NCBI RefSeq assembly: GCF_004123145.1
Contig: NZ_SDKC01000001.1
Location: forward strand, 2,823,501-2,887,500
Origin: Blautia faecicola
Lineage (GTDB): Bacteria; Bacillota; Clostridia; Lachnospirales; Lachnospiraceae
DNA: 64,000 bases
Direction of reading: 5' to 3'
Under the pieces are notes generated by a model, which was given only the letters and a program-made list of their open reading frames with translations, was not told the DNA's origin and ran no database searches. Shown here piece after piece: positions 50,605-60,030 of the stretch. The translations under genes and the position numbers were made by a program. How positions within the stretch are numbered: position 1 is the first letter of the stretch; every line of letters starts with the position of its first letter.

Positions 50605-51264
50605 TCAGGCTTCTCCTGTCAACGCAGGAAAATGTTCTTTCATGATCTCTCCAAGCCACTGGATCACCGGTCCGAGCGCTACGATCATAATGACAGTCAT
50701 CGCTCCGATCTTTCCGCCGAAAGAAAATCCGATCACAGTCACCACAAAATCAAACGTGATTCGCACCGCTTTGAACGGTACTTTCGGCAAATGCCCGGAG
50801 ATAATGATCGGAATCGCATCGTACGGTGCCGTGCCCATATCCACATCCATATATAAAGCTGCTGTCAGAATAAACAGTGCCACCGATGGAATCAGTACCG
50901 CGATCCGAACCGGCAGAGTCGTAAAAAAGTCTGCCGGCAGCACCCGATTCCAGATCCAGGTGAAAAAATCCACAAAGTATCCGACGAGAAACATATTCGC
51001 CAGTGTTCCAAATCCAAGATTTCTTCCTCCGAAGATCACTACCAGTACAAGAAGTACCGTATTCATCATTGCCTGCCAGTTTCCGAAACTCATACCGATC
51101 TGTGTGGAAATCGCCTTGCTCATCATACTGCAGGGATCTGTTCCCATATCCACCAGCAGTAACAGCGACAACGCAAATCCCATTCCGAATACCGCCAGCA
51201 GCACTACGCCAAGTCTCAGCCAGAAATGTTCTTTCTGATAAAATCCCTGCAAAATCGCTTTCAT
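50605..51264 (-). CDS. YczE/YitT-type multipass membrane protein
   Basis: 219 residues, five to six membrane helices (LRLGVVLLAVFGMGFALSLL, AMMNTVLLVLVVIFG, IAVLIPSVALFILTAALYM, FDFVVTVIGFSFG, MTVIMIVALGPVIQWL). Repeated small-residue motifs DMGTDPCSMM and DMGTAPYDAIP are characteristic of YczE/YitT family proteins, where a Met-Gly-Thr-x-Pro loop occurs twice. Function is unknown; a transport role is presumed. GAAGGAG precedes the ATG. A long 5' region contains a GntR-type palindrome (51448-51468) that probably controls it. Confidence 0.85.
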   Translation of the reverse strand: MKAILQGFYQKEHFWLRLGVVLLAVFGMGFALSLLLLVDMGTDPCSMMSKAISTQIGMSFGNWQAMMNTVLLVLVVIFGGRNLGFGTLANMFLVGYFVDFFTWIWNRVLPADFFTTLPVRIAVLIPSVALFILTAALYMDVDMGTAPYDAIPIIISGHLPKVPFKAVRITFDFVVTVIGFSFGGKIGAMTVIMIVALGPVIQWLGEIMKEHFPALTGEA

Positions 51265-51673
51265 ATATCGTAAAACTCCTTCATCTTCTGAACTACGCAG
51301 ATCACAGCAAATGATTCCTGCCCGAATCCATGTCTGTGTGCCGCATCAACAAATACTTTCCCATTTTAGTATAGAATTCCTTGAATTGCAAATGTTATTT
51401 TTGTCCTGCAAACCACGATTTTCCTGATATTTATATCAGAGCATCAAAATTGGTCCACTGGACCAATTGTTGATATGCAGTGCAAGAAAAAAAGACAGCC
51501 GAAGCTGCCTTTTTTGGAGAAGGTATTTCTCTTATGGGGTGTAGCAAAAACTATATAATGTATTGGGGGGTTTTTACAGTTATTATAATAGCATGTAGCC
51601 CCCGAAAAGTGTGCACAAACATGGATTTTTTTTGTGTGGTTTTTTATTCATTTTTTTGCGGATAAAAAAGCTC
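51265..51673. other. Regulatory gap between yczE-like gene and ftsH
   Basis: 409 bp without a gene. Contains the palindromes TGATATTTATATCA (51425-51438) and 51448-51468, and a short CAGC-CGAA-GCTG hairpin followed by T6 at about 51495-51516 on the plus strand. A 61-codon frame at 51480-51665 has no ribosome site and no protein character. Confidence 0.5.
51448..51468. promoter_or_regulatory. GntR/FadR-type palindromic operator
   Basis: Arms AATTGGTCCA (51448-51457) and TGGACCAATT (51459-51468) about one central base. The TGGTCCA-TGGACCA form is typical of FadR-subfamily GntR repressors. No GntR gene is in the window. Confidence 0.65.
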
Positions 51674-53542
51674 TTATTTTTCATCTTCGGAATTTTGTAC
51701 AATTTCCCCGGAAGCGGCTGTATTTTTTTCCTCTTCGAATAATTCTTCGAATTCTGCTCTTCCGATTTTTTCTTTTTCCAAAAGAAGCTGTGCACAGTGT
51801 TCCAACACATAACTGTGTTCCTGGATACTTGCTTTCGCTTTTACATAGCAGTCATCAATAATTTCTTTCACTTCCCGGTCGATCGCTGCCGCTGTCGTCT
51901 CGCTGAAGCCACGGCTGTGCGCCAGATCTCTGCCGATGAAGACTTCGTCCTGATCATCACCGTAGGTCACCATACCCATATTCGCAGACATGCCATATTT
52001 TGTCACCATCGCTTTGGCGATGCTTGTGGCACGGCGGATATCTTCCGATGCACCGGTGGTGATATCATCAAAGATCAGTTCCTCGGCGATTCGTCCGCCC
52101 AGGCATACCTGGATATTTTCCAGCATCTTTCCTCTGGTATTAAACATCTCATCCCGGTTCGGAAGCGGCATCGTATAACCTGCTGCCCCTGCTCCTGTCG
52201 GGATGATTGAGATCGTATAGACCGGATCCATCTTTTCCAGTACATGGAACAGGATCGCATGACCGGCTTCGTGATATGCCGTGATCTTCTTCTCTTTTTC
52301 CGAGATCACACGGCTGTGTTTTTCGGTTCCGATACCGACTTTGATAAATGCTTTCTGGATATCTTTCTGGCACAGGAACTGGCGATCCTCTTTTGCTGCC
52401 AGAATAGCCGCCTCATTCAGCAGATTTTCCAGTTCTGCTCCGGTAAATCCGGCAGTGGTCTGAGCGATCTGTGCCAGATCCACATCGTCACCGAGCGGTT
52501 TCCCCTTGGCATGAACTTTCAGGATCTCCTCTCTTCCGCGCACATCCGGTGCACCTACCGCAATCGTACGGTCAAATCGTCCCGGACGCAGGATCGCAGG
52601 ATCCAGGATATCCACACGGTTCGTTGCTGCCATCACGATGATTCCCTCATTGACACCGAAACCATCCATCTCTACCAGTAACTGGTTCAGCGTCTGTTCT
52701 CTCTCGTCATGACCGCCGCCCATACCGGTTCCTCTTCGTCTTGCCACGGCATCGATCTCGTCGATGAAAATGATACATGGACTGTGGCGTTTTCCCTCTT
52801 CAAAAAGATCGCGGACACGGGATGCACCCACGCCTACGAACATTTCCACAAAATCAGATCCGGAGATGGAAAAGAACGGAACACCCGCTTCCCCGGCAAC
52901 TGCTTTTGCCATCAGCGTCTTACCGGTACCCGGAGGGCCTACCAGAAGCACGCCTTTCGGGATTCTTGCACCTACTTTGTTGTATTTGTCCGGGCTTTTC
53001 AGGAAGTCGACGATCTCTTTTAGATCTTCTTTTTCTTCCTGCAGACCGGCAACATCACGGAAGGTAAAACGTTTGCCCGATGTTGTAGTCATCTGTGCAC
53101 GGCTCTTGCCGAAGTTCATCATTTTACTTCCACCACCGCTGCTTCCGGCATTTCTTCCCATCAGCATAAACAGCAGGATCACCATCACACCCAGCGATGC
53201 GATCGGAACACCTACACTGAGCAGTTTGCTTTCTTTCGGCACATCCGTCATCTGGTAGGATACGTTGGCATTCTCCAGCATCTGACGCACTTCTTTGACG
53301 TCATCGATGTACATGTCTTTGTTTCTTCCATTGGTAAGAACCACGATCAGCTGTCCCGTCGGGGTCTGCTGATTCTGATGAATCACTGCTTCCGACACCT
53401 GATGATTCTCCAGATCCTGTTCCAGTTCTTTGTAGGAATAATTGTTCTGCGTCTGCAGCTTCTCGCCAAGATAGGATAATCCGGCAACCATCAGCACCAA
53501 TACAATCAGCCAGACTACTATCCCTTTCAGTTGTTTTGACAC
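51674..53542 (-). CDS. ftsH: ATP-dependent zinc metalloprotease FtsH
   Basis: 622 residues, GTG start at 53542 with AAGGAG upstream. Two N-terminal membrane helices (about 7-25 and 108-128) flank a periplasmic-side domain; AAA domain with Walker [14 protein letters not shown], Walker [10 protein letters not shown] and second-region [19 protein letters not shown]; zinc-protease motif HEAGH near residue 420. Degrades membrane and regulatory proteins. Downstream of hpt, the classic tilS-hpt-ftsH order, but a long hairpin (53563-53613) separates them. The acidic C-terminal tail is longer than in E. coli. Confidence 0.97.
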   Translation of the reverse strand: MSKQLKGIVVWLIVLVLMVAGLSYLGEKLQTQNNYSYKELEQDLENHQVSEAVIHQNQQTPTGQLIVVLTNGRNKDMYIDDVKEVRQMLENANVSYQMTDVPKESKLLSVGVPIASLGVMVILLFMLMGRNAGSSGGGSKMMNFGKSRAQMTTTSGKRFTFRDVAGLQEEKEDLKEIVDFLKSPDKYNKVGARIPKGVLLVGPPGTGKTLMAKAVAGEAGVPFFSISGSDFVEMFVGVGASRVRDLFEEGKRHSPCIIFIDEIDAVARRRGTGMGGGHDEREQTLNQLLVEMDGFGVNEGIIVMAATNRVDILDPAILRPGRFDRTIAVGAPDVRGREEILKVHAKGKPLGDDVDLAQIAQTTAGFTGAELENLLNEAAILAAKEDRQFLCQKDIQKAFIKVGIGTEKHSRVISEKEKKITAYHEAGHAILFHVLEKMDPVYTISIIPTGAGAAGYTMPLPNRDEMFNTRGKMLENIQVCLGGRIAEELIFDDITTGASEDIRRATSIAKAMVTKYGMSANMGMVTYGDDQDEVFIGRDLAHSRGFSETTAAAIDREVKEIIDDCYVKAKASIQEHSYVLEHCAQLLLEKEKIGRAEFEELFEEEKNTAASGEIVQNSEDEK

Positions 53543-53562
53543 GTTGTTTCTCCTTTCGGGTT

Positions 53563-53613
53563 GTACTCCCGGAATCTTTCTGTATCTGATGTTCAGAAAG
53601 CCGCCGGGAGTAC
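53563..53613. other. Two-part hairpin between hpt and ftsH
   Basis: GTACTCCCGG (53563-53572) pairs with CCGGGAGTAC (53604-53613), and inside it CTTTCTG pairs with CAGAAAG. On the minus strand it lies in the ftsH leader just before the ribosome site, without a T-run; on the plus strand TTTTTAT follows. It may be a processing site, attenuator or antisense terminator. Confidence 0.5.
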
Positions 53614-53660
53614 TTTTTATACTTCATTCAGTCTGTGACTGTTTTTATTCATTTGTATTT

Positions 53661-54197
53661 TTAGTCTTCTCCTGCGCCCGGTTCCACAACACCGATAAAT
53701 GGCAGGTTTCTGTAACGCTGTGCATAATCCAGACCGTAACCTACGACAAATTCATCCGGAATATTGAAGCAGGTATAATCCACATGTACTTCTTTCACAC
53801 GACGTTCCGGTTTGTCAAGCAGGGTACACAGCTTCAGGCTTGCCGGATTTCTCTTTTTCAGGATCTCGATCAGATAACTCAGGGTACGTCCGGAATCAAT
53901 GATGTCTTCTACGATCAGAACATCTTTGCCTTCCAGCGGCTGATCCAGATCTTTCACGATTTTTACAACACCGCTTGATTTGGTGTCATCTCCGTAACTG
54001 GATACGGACATAAAGTCCATGGTTACCGGTACGGTAATTCTTTTTGCCAGTTCGCATGCGAAAAATACGCCGCCCTTTAATACGCAGATCAGATGTACAC
54101 ATTTTCCTTCGTATTCTTTGCTGATGGCTGCTCCGATCTCCTGGATTCTCTTTTCTACATCTTCTTCGCTGATTAATACATTAATTTTATCACTCAT
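53661..54197 (-). CDS. hpt: Hypoxanthine phosphoribosyltransferase
   Basis: 178 residues, usual length. PRPP-binding motif VLIVEDIIDSGRTLSYL about 93-109, flexible loop region SVSSYGDDTKSSG and CTLLDKPERR. Makes IMP/GMP from hypoxanthine/guanine and PRPP; in Firmicutes it also interacts with ppGpp and FtsH. GGAGGAAGTACTC precedes ATG; overlaps the end of tilS by 8 bp. Confidence 0.97.
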   Translation of the reverse strand: MSDKINVLISEEDVEKRIQEIGAAISKEYEGKCVHLICVLKGGVFFACELAKRITVPVTMDFMSVSSYGDDTKSSGVVKIVKDLDQPLEGKDVLIVEDIIDSGRTLSYLIEILKKRNPASLKLCTLLDKPERRVKEVHVDYTCFNIPDEFVVGYGLDYAQRYRNLPFIGVVEPGAGED

Positions 54198-55644
54198 GAG
54201 TACTTCCTCCTTTAATCTCTGCCTGTAAGATCCTCTGACTTTCCGCCGTCACTTTATAGGCTGCGCTGATCCGGTCTCCTATGATCCACAGGATGTCGGA
54301 CCCGTCCGCCAGAAGCCACAGCTGATCCCGTTTCTGTGCCGGGATTTTCCGGTCGATCAGATAATCTTTCAGCTTTTTACTGCCGCCCCCGTCAAAAAGG
54401 CAGATCCGATCGCCCGGCTGTCTGTGCCGGATCACCAGTGTCTGTTTTATTCTATCATAATCAAACCATTTCGTATACTTTTTTTCCGGTATTTCCCCAA
54501 AATCACGGGCAGTCCGGCTTACTGTAAGTGTCAGTTCTCCAATCTGAAAAGATTCCGTCCCTTCGCTGTGTACGTTTATCTGGATCCCTGCGTTTTTTTC
54601 AGAATCCCGCGTTTCGCATTTTTCTGCTTTTCTCTCCAGATAAATCCCGTCATACGTCCGTATCGCCTGCATCCCATAAGGGAGATCACGTCTGGCTCCG
54701 ACCTTCCGGTTCCACAGTTCCTGCACTGCTTCTACATGGATCCTGGTAAAATCCTTCTGTTTCCCGGAAATCTCTTTCAGAAGATCATGCACGATCTGTC
54801 TGCCGATCAGATCCGGTTCCTTTTTCAACTCTTCAGCAAGAAGCATACCCTTTTCGCTTTTTCTGACATACTGTCTTCTTTTTTTCGCTGCCACCTGTGC
54901 AAGTACCGCCCTGGTTTCTTCCAGTTCTTCACTCAGCTGTGCCATATGCCTTACCGCCCGCGGATTTACCTCTGTTTTCAGCTCTTCCAACACATGATGA
55001 CGAATCCGGTTTCTGGTGTAATCGTCTTCCAGGTTGCTGCTGTCCGTGCGCCAGGGCTGTCCTGCCGCTTCCAGATACACCAGAATCTCTTCTTTTTCCA
55101 GACAGAGCAGCGGGCGGATCCGATTGCCGGATACCGGTTTCAGACTGCAAAGACCTGCCATGCCGGTTCCTCTTACCAGATGATGGAGCATCGTCTCCGC
55201 AAGATCGTCCTGATGATGGGCGAGAGCAATTTTTCCTCCACCGACATCTTCGCAGACCGTTGCAAAACAGCGATACCGTGCGATTCTTCCAGCCTCTTCC
55301 AAACCGATTTTTTCTCTCTGCGCCATTCCCTGCACATCTTCATAAAATACCCTACAGGGAATCCCTTCGTTCTCACAAAGTTCGCGCACAAATCTCTCAT
55401 CCGCATCCGCCTCTTCTCCCCGCAGCTGATGATGCACATGCACTGCCCGCAGGGAAATCCCCCACGCTTCTTTCCATCGTGCGAGAATCTTCAGCAGACA
55501 CACGGAATCTGCCCCTCCGGAAATACCCAGCACGATCGTATCTTTTGGTTCGATCATATGGAATCTTTCCACATATACTTTCACTTTCTGTTCTGTTTTC
55601 CACATCTGTCTGTTAGTTTGTCCACTTCCACCTTTTGTAGTCAT
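54190..55644 (-). CDS. tilS: tRNA(Ile)-lysidine synthetase
   Basis: 484 residues. P-loop ISGGADSVCLL at 41-51, HHQLRGEEADADERFV, AHHQDDLAETMLHHLVRGTGM, the N-terminal TilS signatures; a middle helical domain and a C-terminal TilS_C domain (VIRHRQPGDRICLFDG, LKDYLIDRKIPAQKRDQLWLL). Converts C34 of tRNA-Ile2 to lysidine. ATG follows the spoIIE stop directly (TAGATG), so the two are coupled. Confidence 0.96.
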   Translation of the reverse strand: MTTKGGSGQTNRQMWKTEQKVKVYVERFHMIEPKDTIVLGISGGADSVCLLKILARWKEAWGISLRAVHVHHQLRGEEADADERFVRELCENEGIPCRVFYEDVQGMAQREKIGLEEAGRIARYRCFATVCEDVGGGKIALAHHQDDLAETMLHHLVRGTGMAGLCSLKPVSGNRIRPLLCLEKEEILVYLEAAGQPWRTDSSNLEDDYTRNRIRHHVLEELKTEVNPRAVRHMAQLSEELEETRAVLAQVAAKKRRQYVRKSEKGMLLAEELKKEPDLIGRQIVHDLLKEISGKQKDFTRIHVEAVQELWNRKVGARRDLPYGMQAIRTYDGIYLERKAEKCETRDSEKNAGIQINVHSEGTESFQIGELTLTVSRTARDFGEIPEKKYTKWFDYDRIKQTLVIRHRQPGDRICLFDGGGSKKLKDYLIDRKIPAQKRDQLWLLADGSDILWIIGDRISAAYKVTAESQRILQAEIKGGSTHE

Positions 55645-57123
55645 CTATTTTCTCCATATTCCCGCAACGAGTACGGTCATGTCATCTTTTGCCCGATAAT
55701 CCGCATACTGCAATGTTTTTTCCAGCAGATGCCGTCCCAGTTCTTTCGGCATCTGTTCCTGCGCCTGCAATATCATCTCTTTTAAAATCTCTTCTCCCGG
55801 CTCGTCCCCGAACGCGTCCAGAACACCGTCCGTGACCATCACCAGATAATCCCCGTCATACAGTTTCTTCGTCGTTTTTTCAAATTCCAGCTTCTGCATC
55901 AGTCCTGCTGCCATACTGGTCGAAGTGATCGCCTCCACCCAGTTCCCTCTCCGGATAAATGTCGTGGCGGCTCCCGCCTTCAAAAACTCGCACACACCGG
56001 TATACAGATCGAGCGAACACACATCCAGACTGGAAAACATCCCACCTTTTCGCTGTAAGATCAAGGCAGAATTGACCATGCGTACCGCCGTCTCTCTGGA
56101 AAATCCGGAGGTCACGAACTGTTCTAACAGCTCCACCACCGTCTCACTCTCTTTGCTTGCCTCCATACCGGAACCCATGCCATCCGAGAGGCACATGGTA
56201 AACTGTTCATCGGTGGCCGCACAGGCATAATTATCTCCGGAGATCGTCTCCCGCTCTTTCGTCACTCTGGCAACACCGTAGAGCACTTTGTAGTTCACAT
56301 CCTCACAGAACAGTACCGTGCGCCATTCGCTGTTCAGTACCGCCTTGCTGTCTCTTGATGGGATCATCCGACAGTTACATATATGTGACAAATGTTTCGC
56401 CACTTCTTTCATAGTCAGGCACTGCCCGCCTCTCGTGCGCATCGTAAGCGAAATCCGCTGCTTTTCGTCCGGCCGGTCGAGAAACCAGATCTGCTTCACC
56501 AGGATTTTCTGTTTCTGCATGTATTTCCGGATCCGCTCTTCTTCCTCATCCGGCAGGGTACATACCGCACTGACATCCGAAGAGATCTTCTGGATCGTGC
56601 GTGCCACTTCCTGCAGCTGTTCCGCCACGGCGATCCGATTTTCGATCAGACGGTTTCGATACAACAGTTCCTCTCTGGTCTCAAAAAAGATCCGTTGCAG
56701 TTCCTCCGTAAACCGAAACGCCTGTGGACACTGCCCCAGCCATTCACTCTGTGCCCGCAGAAAACGGTCGGGGTTGCCCTCCTCGATGATCTGCAACATC
56801 TCAAACACCTGCTGGCTGGTACGCGGATCCAGATCCGACCAACACTTCTCCTGCCTGTTACATTCTACACACACCCGCTGTTGCACCTGCACAAACATAT
56901 CCTGTACTTCTGCCTGGCTCAGCTGCTCCTGCCTGCCGGGCATCTCATAAAATGTATGGGCAAGTTTCTGCAACGATCTCGCATACCGGTCAATTTTTTC
57001 TTTCTGTGGATAGACATCGTATACCGGACGACCTTTTTTTCTCCCCGTGAAAACAAGTTTTGCCATGTCCCGTAGTATCAGCACTGCACTGACTGCGAGC
57101 ATGGCAACCATCCATATCTGCAT
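55645..57123 (-). CDS. spoIIE: SpoIIE-type PP2C phosphatase lacking the ten-helix membrane domain
   Basis: 492 residues versus about 800 for SpoIIE of Bacillus. One N-terminal membrane helix (MQIWMVAMLAVSAVLIL), a middle regulatory region about 35-290 with four Cys in VCVECNRQEKCW and CNCR, and the C-terminal PP2C domain about 295-490 (ISGDNYACAATDEQFTMCLSDGMGSG, YLVMVTDGVLDAFG). The multi-helix N-terminal domain that docks SpoIIE to the septum is missing and no remnant lies in the 156 bp upstream. It should still dephosphorylate an anti-anti-sigma factor (SpoIIAA) to activate sigma-F. Gene order with divIC, tilS and hpt is conserved. Confidence 0.9.
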   Translation of the reverse strand: MQIWMVAMLAVSAVLILRDMAKLVFTGRKKGRPVYDVYPQKEKIDRYARSLQKLAHTFYEMPGRQEQLSQAEVQDMFVQVQQRVCVECNRQEKCWSDLDPRTSQQVFEMLQIIEEGNPDRFLRAQSEWLGQCPQAFRFTEELQRIFFETREELLYRNRLIENRIAVAEQLQEVARTIQKISSDVSAVCTLPDEEEERIRKYMQKQKILVKQIWFLDRPDEKQRISLTMRTRGGQCLTMKEVAKHLSHICNCRMIPSRDSKAVLNSEWRTVLFCEDVNYKVLYGVARVTKERETISGDNYACAATDEQFTMCLSDGMGSGMEASKESETVVELLEQFVTSGFSRETAVRMVNSALILQRKGGMFSSLDVCSLDLYTGVCEFLKAGAATTFIRRGNWVEAITSTSMAAGLMQKLEFEKTTKKLYDGDYLVMVTDGVLDAFGDEPGEEILKEMILQAQEQMPKELGRHLLEKTLQYADYRAKDDMTVLVAGIWRK

Positions 57124-57279
57124 ACATCCATAACCCCCTTACGGCATCTTACGCTGATAACTGCTTCCTCTTTTCACAGTTACTCCTGAAGACTTATTAT
57201 AGATGACATGCTGCAAAAAACTTGTCAAACAGACAGGCTGTCCGGTCAGAAATTTTTGACACGAACAGCCATTTTTTGC

Positions 57280-57612
57280 TTATTTATTTTCTTTAAAGAT
57301 AATCTCGTTGTCCTTTACCAGACCGATCTTTTCTTTTGCAATCTTTTCCGTATATTCGTCGCTCTGCATGTATTCCTGCATATCTTCGATGTCTTTGGTA
57401 CGGGCTTCTTCCGTCTTCAGCTCCTCTTCCAGCTGAGCTTTCCGATTCTCATTCGCCTGATATTTTACCTGTAACGAATGTTCCTTGAAAGCAAGCAGTA
57501 CCACAAGCATACAGACTACCAGACTGATAGAAATCATCGCGATTCTATTCTGTACTTTTATCCGACGTGCTCCTGCGTTTTTTCTTCGCGCAGCACTTTT
57601 CTTTCCTCTCAT
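57280..57612 (-). CDS. divIC: Septum formation initiator DivIC
   Basis: 110 residues. Very basic N-terminus (GKKSAARRKNAGARR), membrane helix about 26-42, coiled coil about 45-85 (KAQLEEELKTEEARTKDIED) and the conserved tail SDEYTEKIAKEKIGLVKDNEIIF. A bitopic division protein that complexes with FtsL and DivIB. The 5' end overlaps yabQ by 68 bp in another frame. Confidence 0.92.
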   Translation of the reverse strand: MRGKKSAARRKNAGARRIKVQNRIAMISISLVVCMLVVLLAFKEHSLQVKYQANENRKAQLEEELKTEEARTKDIEDMQEYMQSDEYTEKIAKEKIGLVKDNEIIFKENK

Positions 57613-58030
57613 TCCACGCTCCCTTATTTTTATCTATCCCCAGGTCTTTACGCATTTTTAACCAGAATTTGCGCATTTTTACAAGTAAAAAAATTGTAAC
57701 TCTTTGTAAACAAAAATGCAACCTTTTTGCCAAAATAAATGCAAATTCTCTGTAAAAATGCCCGATTCCCCAATACCAGACACCTGCTCCCAGCAAAATT
57801 CCGCAGAGCAGGTACGCCCGCATTCTCCCTTCGTTCTCTCTCAGGCACGTAAAAAATAAAAAAAGTCCGGCTGCACTCCAAAACAGAAGATCCACCGCAG
57901 CATCCAGATATTTCATCCGTTTTCCTATGATCCGCAGGATCCGGATCCCGTCATAAAGCAAAACGAGAAGAGCGCCGCATCCCATGCTTTTTACAAACAG
58001 TTCCAGCTCTCTTCCCATATAGGCACTCAT
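57545..58030 (-). CDS. yabQ: Spore cortex biosynthesis protein YabQ
   Basis: 161 residues with four membrane helices (CGALLVLLYDGIRILRII, AVDLLFWSAAGLFLFFTCL, AYLLCGILLGAGVWYWGIG) and a Lys/Arg-rich tail. YDGIRILR and RAYLLCGILLG are YabQ signatures. Required for cortex formation in Bacillus and membrane-located in the forespore. Its ATG abuts the yabP stop (TAGATG), so coupled; its 3' end overlaps divIC. Confidence 0.9.
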   Translation of the reverse strand: MSAYMGRELELFVKSMGCGALLVLLYDGIRILRIIGKRMKYLDAAVDLLFWSAAGLFLFFTCLRENEGRMRAYLLCGILLGAGVWYWGIGHFYREFAFILAKRLHFCLQRVTIFLLVKMRKFWLKMRKDLGIDKNKGAWNERKEKCCAKKKRRSTSDKSTE

Positions 58031-58309
58031 CTACTGAAACAGCCTTTTTAACAGGCTGCCTTTCTTCTTTCCATTTTTTCCCTGCGTATAGATTAGACTG
58101 TCCACTTTCCCTTCAATTTCCGCCTCTCCCTTATCAAGTTCCAGCCGGCATACATGGAGGCTGCTTCCCCGGATCTCCAGAGTCCCCTGACTCGTCTCCA
58201 TCAGGATATTCTCCTCATCAAACGATTTCATCTCAGTAACTCCGGTGATCATCCCCCGGCTTCGCTGTTCCAGATGGAGGCTGTGCGTCGCTCCCTTCTT
58301 TTCTTCCAT
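58031..58309 (-). CDS. yabP: Sporulation protein YabP
   Basis: 92 residues from the second ATG (58309), chosen because GGAGGG lies about 9 nt upstream. LHLEQRSRGMITGVTEMKSFDEENILMET is the YabP/YqfC pattern, followed by LEIRGSSLHVCRLELDKGEAEIEGKVD. Small beta-rich protein needed in the mother cell with YabQ for spore assembly. Immediately upstream of yabQ. Confidence 0.92.
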   Translation of the reverse strand: MEEKKGATHSLHLEQRSRGMITGVTEMKSFDEENILMETSQGTLEIRGSSLHVCRLELDKGEAEIEGKVDSLIYTQGKNGKKKGSLLKRLFQ

Positions 58310-58397
58310 ACCAAAAATCCCTCCATACAATGTACTGATACATTATATGAAGGGATCTCATCTCTCATGTTATTTCTGCAACCGTTTCTGTTTTCTT

Positions 58398-58637
58398 TTA
58401 CAGATATCGATACAGTTCCTGTGCTTCTTCTTTCTTGACAGTTTCCTGTACATTCAGCACTTCTACTCTGACAGCCTTGCTGCCGAACTGGATCTCCAGA
58501 ACGTCGCCTTCCTTCACCTGTGCAGATGCTTTCGCCGGGCGGTCATTGATCAGGACTCTTCCTGCATCACATGCCTCATTTGCCACGGTTCTGCGTTTGA
58601 TCAGGCGGGAAACTTTCAAATATTTATCTAATCTCAT
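58398..58637 (-). CDS. rqcP: S4-domain RNA-binding protein RqcP (YabO/Hsp15-like)
   Basis: 79 residues. S4 fold with MRLDKYLKVSRLIKRRTVANE and AGRVLINDRPAKAS, KEGDVLEIQFG. RqcP binds the P-site tRNA on stalled 50S subunits and works with RqcH in alanine tailing. Lies 7 bp after the hup stop and 88 bp before yabP; usual Firmicutes neighbourhood. Confidence 0.95.
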   Translation of the reverse strand: MRLDKYLKVSRLIKRRTVANEACDAGRVLINDRPAKASAQVKEGDVLEIQFGSKAVRVEVLNVQETVKKEEAQELYRYL

Positions 58638-58644
58638 ATGTGAA

Positions 58645-58920
58645 TTATTCGTTTACCAGATCTTTCAGAGCTTTTCCAGCTTTGAATTTTGGAGCTTTGG
58701 AAGCTTTGATTACCATGGATTCGCCGGTAGCCGGGTTTCTTCCTTCTCTTGCTGCTCTTTCAGATACTTCGAAAGTACCGAAACCTACCAGCTGTACTTT
58801 TTCTCCTTTTTTCATTTCTTCAGATACTACATCAATAAACGCTTTTAAAGCAGCTTCTGCATCCTTTTTAGATAACTGTGTCTGTTCAGCCATAGCTGCA
58901 ACTAATTCTGTTTTGTTCAT
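58645..58920 (-). CDS. hup: HU-family DNA-binding protein
   Basis: 91 residues from ATG at 58920 (AGGAGGAATATC upstream); the longer frame extends into the promoter. NKTELVAAMAEQTQLSKKDAE, GFGTFEVSERAAREGRNPATGE and the C-terminal PKFKAGKALKDLV are complete HU signatures, including the Pro-tipped DNA arm. Abundant nucleoid protein. Confidence 0.97.
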   Translation of the reverse strand: MNKTELVAAMAEQTQLSKKDAEAALKAFIDVVSEEMKKGEKVQLVGFGTFEVSERAAREGRNPATGESMVIKASKAPKFKAGKALKDLVNE

Positions 58921-59064
58921 GATATTCCTCCTGTTTCGTAAATTAGCAATTTTACATACTTTATAGCTTTCTCGTACCTTCCCAGCATTTCCAAGCTGAC
59001 CGGTTACAACGCTACACCTATTTATATACTGCCTCTCCCGTTTTGTCAAGGTTTTTAGGTATTT

Positions 59065-60030
59065 TCAGGAAAAACTCCGCAAAAAGTGCTGCCACGGTTT
59101 CCAGAGCGCTGTCGCCTGTTCTATTTTTTCAATGTTCTTTCTGGATATCCATACTTTCTGATTCGCCGCGTAATAATTCACCAGTTTCCAGTAGCGCCAC
59201 GGGTAGGAAAGCCGCAGTTTCAGATTTCGAAATTCCCCATCGGAAAGTGGACGTTTTCGGCTGTACTGTTCCACCATCTGCCTGCCAAGCGCCGGATCCC
59301 AGTTGTTTTTTTCCAGGATTTTTCTCATAAAAAGGCACAGATCTTCGGTCTGCGGTTCGTAGTGACAGTGCTCAAAGTTCATAAAACCGGCACCTTCCCG
59401 TGAAAAGATAATATTATGCTGGTTACAGTCTCCGTGGCAGACTGCCTGACTGTGTTCTTCCCGAAAATGCTCATAACCGGAGTTTTCGAGTTCCCGTACC
59501 ATCATTTCCCCTGCTTCCAGAAAAGGCGTAATACTGGCCGCCAGAAGCTCTTCAAAAGGATTTTTCATCTTCTTTTTCTGCACGAATTTTCTGGTCTTCC
59601 GAAGTTCCCGGTTGTGTTTGCGGCACTCTTCCAGAAGGTTCGTTCCCGGCATCCCGTCTTCCCTCTCCATCTGCATCACCGTATGTAATTGGGCCATTGC
59701 TTCCAGACTTTTTAAAATATCTTCCCGGGATCTGGTGTTACATTCATTTCCCTGAAACCATTCTTTCACCACATAAGGAATCCCGTCTTCCCCGGTCGTG
59801 ACCACCTGTCCTTCCCGGTTTTCCAGCACCTGATCCACCAGTAAAAATCCGGCTTCCCGGCAGTGTTTCTGCACCTTTCGCTGCTGCTCCATCCTTCCGG
59901 GGGAGCCCCAATATTCACGGATGCTCTTCCATCCTTCCTCCGTCTGACAGATCAGCGCACCTCTGCCCCGCAGAACCGTCTCCGCTGTCAGACCATACTG
60001 TTCCAACACCCCCAAACCACGATCGTACAA
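59065..60030 (-). CDS. CotS-family spore coat kinase-like protein
   Basis: 321 residues with a probable TTG start at 60030 behind GGGGGAACAGGA. APH/choline-kinase fold: VVKEWFQGNECN near the hinge, catalytic loop CHGDCNQHNIIF about residue 205 and, in place of the DFD/DFE metal motif, MNFEHCHYEP. The Asp of the metal-binding motif is Asn, so activity may be altered. CotS-like proteins in Bacillus and Clostridia are spore coat-associated, some being glyco- or aminoglycoside-like kinases. Located between hup and spoIIID. Confidence 0.85.
   Translation of the reverse strand: MYDRGLGVLEQYGLTAETVLRGRGALICQTEEGWKSIREYWGSPGRMEQQRKVQKHCREAGFLLVDQVLENREGQVVTTGEDGIPYVVKEWFQGNECNTRSREDILKSLEAMAQLHTVMQMEREDGMPGTNLLEECRKHNRELRKTRKFVQKKKMKNPFEELLAASITPFLEAGEMMVRELENSGYEHFREEHSQAVCHGDCNQHNIIFSREGAGFMNFEHCHYEPQTEDLCLFMRKILEKNNWDPALGRQMVEQYSRKRPLSDGEFRNLKLRLSYPWRYWKLVNYYAANQKVWISRKNIEKIEQATALWKPWQHFLRSFS

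Noticed and set aside
51480-51665. 61-codon plus frame between the YczE-like and ftsH genes
   Set aside because: No ribosome site and no conserved character; lies over palindromes and T-runs.
54424-55785. 453-codon frame opposite tilS
   Set aside because: Long but a shadow; tilS has complete P-loop and C-terminal motifs.
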